Shown: one piece after another, positions 58,561 to 64,000 of the stretch
How positions within the stretch are numbered: the stretch's first letter is position 1
Layout: each line of letters opens with the position of its first letter
Translations under genes and position numbers: made by a program
Source of the DNA: Clarireedia homoeocarpa
Lineage: Eukaryota > Ascomycota > Leotiomycetes > Helotiales > Rutstroemiaceae
Direction of reading: 5' to 3'
Length of the DNA stretch: 64,000 bases
Assembly (NCBI GenBank): GCA_001465935.1
Contig: LNKV01000002.1
Span: forward strand, 806,001 to 870,000
The notes under the pieces: generated by a model
What the model was told of the DNA's origin: nothing
Databases searched by the model: none
What the model saw: the letters and a program-made list of their open reading frames with translations, nothing else

Positions 58561-59463
58561 CATGCGTTTCTGCCACCATATCGTGGCAGCTACAGAGTTG
58601 GAACATTGGGGGACTGCGCCGTGTGTAGTCCGTCGCATGTAACTGAACTTGTTCCCGGTTGCGATGTACTATGAGTTTCTTAGGACCTTATAGATGATGC
58701 CCGTCCTGCGCATGAACGAATGTCGGATGGAAAACGGTCCTTGTATCATTTATCTTCGGGACGATCAAACTGACAACGTACAGGCATCGGACGGCTGTTC
58801 TACACGTGGTAAAGCTCACAGCACTTCTTAACACTCATTTCCGAGGAGACCTAGAACTTACAGCCCAGCATATCAGGGATGTCAGCCTCAAAATGCGTGC
58901 ATGCTGTTCCTAGCAAAGAATATATCTGGATACTAGATATGGATGGCTGGCTCCAGCGCCGGTACCTGATCATGAGGGAGATAGACGGAGTACGCCCAAG
59001 CCATAGTGCTCTGAAGTCTGTATGGCGCGGGATCAGACTTTCGGCGCTACAGATGAATGTTATAGAGAGGCCGACCGGAGAGGCCGATCGCTGCAATCTC
59101 GCATGTGTCTCTGATTCTTGCCATCACTAGACTATCACATCCTACTCAGTAAGGGAGCCGGCCATGTAATAGAGAAAACTTCTCGGACTCATCCACGCTT
59201 GAGCATATGCATGCTGCGCCAGGGACTGCCGGCACTTACCTGGGTAGGGTGGTGTAGAGTAACCAGAATATTCAAATCTTGGTACGCAGACGAGCAACAG
59301 AACTGCGACAACGTGCTCCTATCGAACGAGGTGAACAGGTGCAACCCGTGGTTTCAAGGTAGTACCAAATGAAGTTCATGCCAGGGACAGAAACTCAATG
59401 CTTAAACTCTGGAGCAATAAATGAATGATTGGACCATAAGTGCTCAGTCCGATGTATGAATTA

Positions 59464-59527
59464 CTTTGTACAACCGTTTGAATGACTTTGTACAACCGTT
59501 TGAATGACTTTGTACAACCGTTTGAAT
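59464..59527. repeat. 22-bp tandem repeat x 3
   Basis: The unit CTTTGTACAACCGTTTGAATGA starts at 59464, 59486 and 59508; the third copy ends at TTTGAAT. The unit contains the palindrome TTGTACAA. The copies are identical over their shared length. Confidence 0.85.
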
Positions 59528-60534
59528 TGGCTTTCAGATATCCTAGATCCTAGTGCCTACGGAGGAGTGTTTCCGCAATTATTATGGAATCGTTCTGTTT
59601 GGCTTGTTTGCGCGCATTGTGTTGGCTTCATTTCCCAGCCTCCATAGCTAAACCGAAGATAGCATGGCATAATCAATACTGTGCGTCGGCTCCCAGAAGC
59701 ATGTCAAATTGGAAATTGGAGTGCAAAGCGGCATCGCATGCGTGACTGTGTGAAACCAATCAAGCCAGGGGGCTGCCCCGGCAAGATTGCTCGTACAGGA
59801 CCCCGATTGCATCAAAACTCGCGAATTCGGTTCGGGGGATTAAGAGCGCCGTCGATGATGTGCGCGTCGGACGGGTACGAAGTCCTTTCAAAGGTACAGG
59901 GAGGACGTATGAGCGTGTGTGGTCGTATGTGAATCCGTAGACTAGCCATGAAACGTGGACGGCAGTTGAACAAAGGTGGGGAGAAAGCTGTTGCGACAGA
60001 AGGCTTCTTCGGTTGAGCCAACGCCATCGTGGTGCACAGAGTCTCTACATGACGACTCAGAAACATCGGTCCACGGCTTGCATGGCATCGCACTCTTCTA
60101 TCGAAAATTCGAACGAATGTCAAAAACATTCGACCTTTTCCAGGCGTCGGAAGATATAAGCCAATGAGAAGGGCAGTCTCACGAGCTACTGCCTCAGAGT
60201 AGATGAGACTTCTGGCCGGTCTCATTAGCTGGCCTCCCAGCTCATCTTAAATCTTAGTCGGATTGGGCATAAGTGGCGGTTGGTTGGCGTCGGATGAGAG
60301 CGCACTGGCGACTATTTGATCAATGTTATCAGAAAAGGACGGCTGTGGTCTAGGAATCTCAATCAGATTTTACATAGTACATAGGACATAACTAGGACAT
60401 AGGACTTCGTACCTGCAACTACCCAGAAACCACCAGCCTTTTACCAGGGACCAGGGCATACTGGTTGTAGACCGACGCGACCGGCCTTTTTGGAGGAGAT
60501 ATTTCCCGCATACGAAGTAGAAGAGTGTAAATCT

Positions 60535-60572
60535 TGCAGTCATTGCAGTCATTGCAGTCATTGCAGTCAGTG
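60535..60572. repeat. TCATTGCAG 9-mer tandem repeat
   Basis: About four units of (TCATTGCAG) in a row, the last diverging (CAGTCAGTGC). Confidence 0.7.
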
Positions 60573-61366
60573 CTTCGTGCTACAAAGTATCGTCGTATAG
60601 TCGTAGTAAGTACCATCACCCAGCGTCTACTATGTACATAGTACTTCGTAGTGCTTTGATGCGAAATCCACCCACTACTCACTGCGCTACGAAAGTGCCT
60701 ATCGCCTAATTTACGGAGGACTCAATTTATTCATTCACCTGGAAAGCCTGCTGCCACGCCGAAACCTCTGTCTCTCCCCTTCCGCGGCCAGCCAGTGAGG
60801 CCTGTTCTTGGCTTGGCCCTTGTTGAAAGATCGCCTTGGACTACCTGATCAATTCATAAACATTCAGAAAAAAAAAAAAGAAGAAGAAAAGAAAAGCAAA
60901 AGGAAGACGCCGTATATCCTTATCCTGTATCCTCCACCCTCTACCTTCCGAGAGGCGCACCCCTAAAAGAAGGAAGGAGGAGATCTACTGGTTTTTGGCT
61001 TTGGGGCTTTTGGCTTTCCAGCGGTCCTTGTCCGATCACTTCCTCCCTCGAAAAGATAGCTCGAAGCTTGAAGCTCACTCTTGTATCCTTCCGTTCGTTC
61101 GTTCGTCGACCTGCTACCTGCCTACTTTTACATAACAACAACAGAGTCATTCGTTTGAATTTTTCAATTCGCTTTTGGAAGAACTTCATTTTCTTTTCTT
61201 GAAACCCCTTAACGATCAATCGCCTGCTTAACCGCCTGCTTGGATATTCGACTGCAGGTTTTGTTTACTGAGTTGTTACTGGAATACTTCGGCCTCACCT
61301 ACGGATATAATTGTGGAGGAAAGAAGAGGCGCGCATACATGAGGAAGGACGAATAGAAAGGGAAAC

Positions 61367-63443
61367 ATGACTGAGGAAAAGTTGGAAACCATCCACGACA
61401 CAACCCTCACCGCGATTTACTCTTCGACCTCGAGCAATGAAGCATCCCACGACCATTCCGCCCCTTTGCTAAATTTTTCCCAAAGTCGACGTCGAACAAT
61501 GTCAAAAGTGGTTTCAGAGGATGTGTTTAGAAGCAGTTCAAGTAGACAAAAACAACCCTCCACCAAGCGCAGTATGAGAGCAGCTCTATTGTCCATTCTT
61601 GCCACCAGTCCTTTGGCTATGGCACAAAATTGTGTATCGCTTCAAGGCTCTACACAATGCCCTGCCTTCACTTCGTCTTCAGTGGATACCACTTTGACCG
61701 GGCTCTTGTACGTTGAATCACAAGTCGTTTGTTTCAATCAACACTGACCACTAATTTTAGTCCATTCCTATCTTATGTCTCCGATCGCGCCACCTTCGAC
61801 ACCCAATTAAGCGCATATGTTCAAACAAGTTATGTGCAGTCGAAGTATGCATCTGTCTACATAATCTATACTTGGCCGCGTTGTCTAACTCGAATATGCA
61901 GGTACCAGCAACTTCTCGGATGCGGAAATATTAATCTCACAAACACAACGAATCTTTATGCTCGATACACAACTACAGTAATCTGTAATTCAATAATCCA
62001 GAATTCAAAGTCATCATGCAACTTAACAGACAATGAAGCACCTCCCGTCTGTGCCGATTCTTGCGTAAGTCTTGTCCAAAATCTCGAATAAGTGAAGACT
62101 AACAATAATGTAAGGCACAATTCGCGGAGAGCGAGTCAATCATCGCGGCTGATAGTCAGCTCTGTTCGAGCCCGAGTAGCAATGCGGTTTCTCAGATCCG
62201 TGCCGATTTTACCAATTGCGCACTACCAGCTAATTCCTTAATGGGAACTTGTATTCAGGGATCCACGAACGAGCCTGATAATTGTGGATTTGGTAACAGC
62301 ACGTTCGGATTGTGTCAGTATTGTGGAACCGGTGGACAAAACAGTACCGATACTTGCTGCTATAACTCGGGAGCAGACGATCGCTGCGCAGGCGTAGTAT
62401 TGCCAACAATCACGGGATTCATCACTTTCTCAACATCAACAGCTTCGAGAACCTCGGCACCGACATCTACCTCTTCTAAGGAACCAGCCTCGGGATCCCA
62501 CAAAGGCTTATCTGGAGGCGCAATTGCAGGTATTGTCATTGGATCGATAATTGGAGCCATTTCACTTATTGCCTTGATATTCCTCATTGCAATGTGCTTA
62601 CGTAGAAAACGGGGGAGCCAGAAAGGAAGTATTCTCAACCAACCATCTCCTGCACGAAGAGCTCAAAATGGAATGGCGTACAATCCAGTAGCTTCCAATA
62701 CGACGCCCGAAGGATACGAAGTCCTTCCCGGAGGACGAATTGCTCGAATGTCCGCCCTAGAAGGCCATTCGGGCGGCTCCTCTTCACCACATGAAAGGGC
62801 AGCTGCGCTTGGAGGGGCAGCTCTAGGAGGGGCCGCGGGTTACGCTGCTGGCCGACGCAGACGCGATCATCAATCTTCGTCTAGTTCTTTCGGGGACAGC
62901 CCGGCCTCGATTCATGGTGGAATTCTACGACCGGCTCCGAATAGAAGAACCGGATCTTTATCCAGCAGCTCGGCACTAGGACTTGATGATCCACACTCTC
63001 CTCGCCCTGGAAGCGTCGAATTGTCATCTCCACAAGGAGTGGCCAGCCAGCAATCTGAACAACTACCCTTTTTCAAGGATTATTATTCCCAAGACGAGAT
63101 CCACCCAGGGGATAAAGTGGCAACGCTATGGGCATATCAGCCACGAGCAGGGGATGAGTTTGCATTGGAGCGTGGGGATATGCTCAAAGTTGTTGGCATC
63201 TGGGATGATGGGTGGGCGACTGGAGTTCTACTCAACGAGCGAGCCGATGAGTGGGATGAGAAGAGGAAAGCACAGCGCGATAGCGGTGTCTCGAATACGT
63301 CCGGTCAAAGAGAAGACTCTCCCAATGTTAGTGGAGAGATCAAGGCTTTCCCTTTGGTGTGTGTCTGTCTTCCAGAGCATTGGAGAAGAACTATCGAGGG
63401 CGATGGCTCAACAGAGTCCAGTGGTCCCCCAGGCCCATCATGA
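61367..63443 (+). CDS. membrane protein with Cys-rich ectodomain and SH3 domain (Fus1-like)
   Basis: Four exons, 61367-61707, 61761-61844, 61902-62064 and 62115-63443, give 638 residues. A signal peptide-like segment (MRAALLSILATSPLAMAQN) starts at residue 70, so the upstream 69 residues may be untranslated and the true ATG could be 61574. Residues about 90-300 form a Cys-rich ectodomain with N-glycosylation sites; a Ser/Thr stalk follows; one membrane helix (GAIAGIVIGSIIGAISLIAL and on) lies at about 331-358. A basic, Ser/Gly-rich tail precedes a C-terminal SH3 domain (residues about 528-620): VATLWAYQPRAGDEFALERG, WDDGWATGVLL and FPLVCVCLP. This build resembles Fus1-type and related fungal SH3 membrane proteins at the cell surface or growth sites; the role is inferred. 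Confidence 0.9.
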
Positions 63444-64000
63444 TGACGGCAGATTTCTTATTTCTTTTCCTTACTAATACTTCTACGGCTTCACGACGAT
63501 TCTATTCCACTCGATATTGGTGTTCAGGTTCCCCAAATCAACTTTGTCCACTTCTCACTTCAACGAACAACAATGTCTGCACAAACTAAAGACACTTTTT
63601 ACATTCGACTTCTACGTTCACGCCGTTATGTTCTTAGATTTTATGTTCGCATGGCATACACCAGAGAGACTGATTCTGAGCTTATTTGCTCACGTATCAA
63701 AGTTAATTTTTCCCATGACAGCGTGTTTTTGCCTGTCTGATTATGGAAGCACATGGCAAATTACCTTAATGCTACTCACTCTACATTTCTTTTTATTCTA
63801 TATACCCAAATTCATGTGTGCCATTGCCGGAGGCAATTAAAACTTGGAGAGGCACCTTTATTTTGCATACCAGATTCGTTATTGAAGAACTTCTTGTTTG
63901 AGGGTTAAGAGCAAGCTATATTGATAAGGCTTTTCAACGATTGCATAGCTGCTTAGTGAGAGGAGGTAGAGAGACCAGAGGTGCTGGCTGATCGCATCTG
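63444..64000. other. 3' flank, no gene seen
   Basis: AT-rich sequence after the SH3-protein gene. No coding feature is supported to the window end. Confidence 0.5.

Larger units (their letters stand above)
57971..61366. other. 3.4-kb gene-poor tract with short tandem repeats
   Basis: No gene found. It contains four small tandem repeats (listed separately), poly-A runs at about 58181-58191 and 60869-60880, and, near 61366, the promoter and leader of the SH3-protein gene (a long pyrimidine- and purine-rich 5' region). Confidence 0.45.

Overview
The window looks like nuclear DNA of a filamentous ascomycete, most likely a leotiomycete (Helotiales); the lineage is inferred from overall protein resemblance, not tested. 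The case for a fungus is strong. Genes are split by short GT..AG introns of about 45-70 nt, often with a CTAAC/CTGAC-like branch site. Intergenic stretches are long, and the gene families are typically fungal: RTA1, Zn2Cys6 regulators, DHA1 and MCT transporters, type-B carboxylesterase, YAT amino acid permease. Coordinates were set by joining exons by eye so that reading frames and family motifs stay continuous.

Region 1 (1-13.5 kb) starts with the 3' end of a gene cut by the window edge. It continues with a small secreted protein, a decayed or low-complexity coding-like tract, a conserved coiled-coil protein (minus), a mitochondrial-type Rieske/FAD oxidoreductase of the AIF family (minus), a perfect 4 x 79-bp minisatellite and an RTA1-type membrane protein. 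Region 2 (13.5-31 kb) has a C-terminal remnant of a short-chain dehydrogenase next to a G13 tract. It also holds indoleamine 2,3-dioxygenase (plus) converging on an amino acid permease (minus), a 4-kb stretch with no recognisable gene, a calpain-type protease (minus) divergent from a secreted-type agmatinase (plus), and a perfect 35-bp inverted repeat flanked by TA that resembles a mariner-type MITE.

Region 3 (31-48.4 kb) is an all-plus, loosely packed accessory stretch: secreted carboxylesterase, DHA1 MFS transporter, CALB-like secreted lipase, Zn2Cys6 regulator, monocarboxylate-type MFS transporter and a candidate small secreted protein. The content fits uptake and breakdown of external esters or lipids under a local regulator, but co-regulation is only inferred. 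Region 4 (48.9-58 kb) is core housekeeping: a histone-fold DNA polymerase epsilon subunit, the U2 snRNP A' protein, the VPS15 kinase and a small conserved-looking acidic/basic protein. Region 5 (58-64 kb) is a 3.4-kb gene-poor tract with short tandem repeats, followed by a single-pass membrane protein with a Cys-rich ectodomain and a cytosolic SH3 domain (Fus1-like).

No tRNA, rRNA, CRISPR or intact transposase gene was recognised. The best candidates for a second look are the MITE-like hairpin, the identical-copy minisatellite, the CALB-like lipase in its accessory neighbourhood, and the stop-containing retained-intron arrangement at 57.8 kb.
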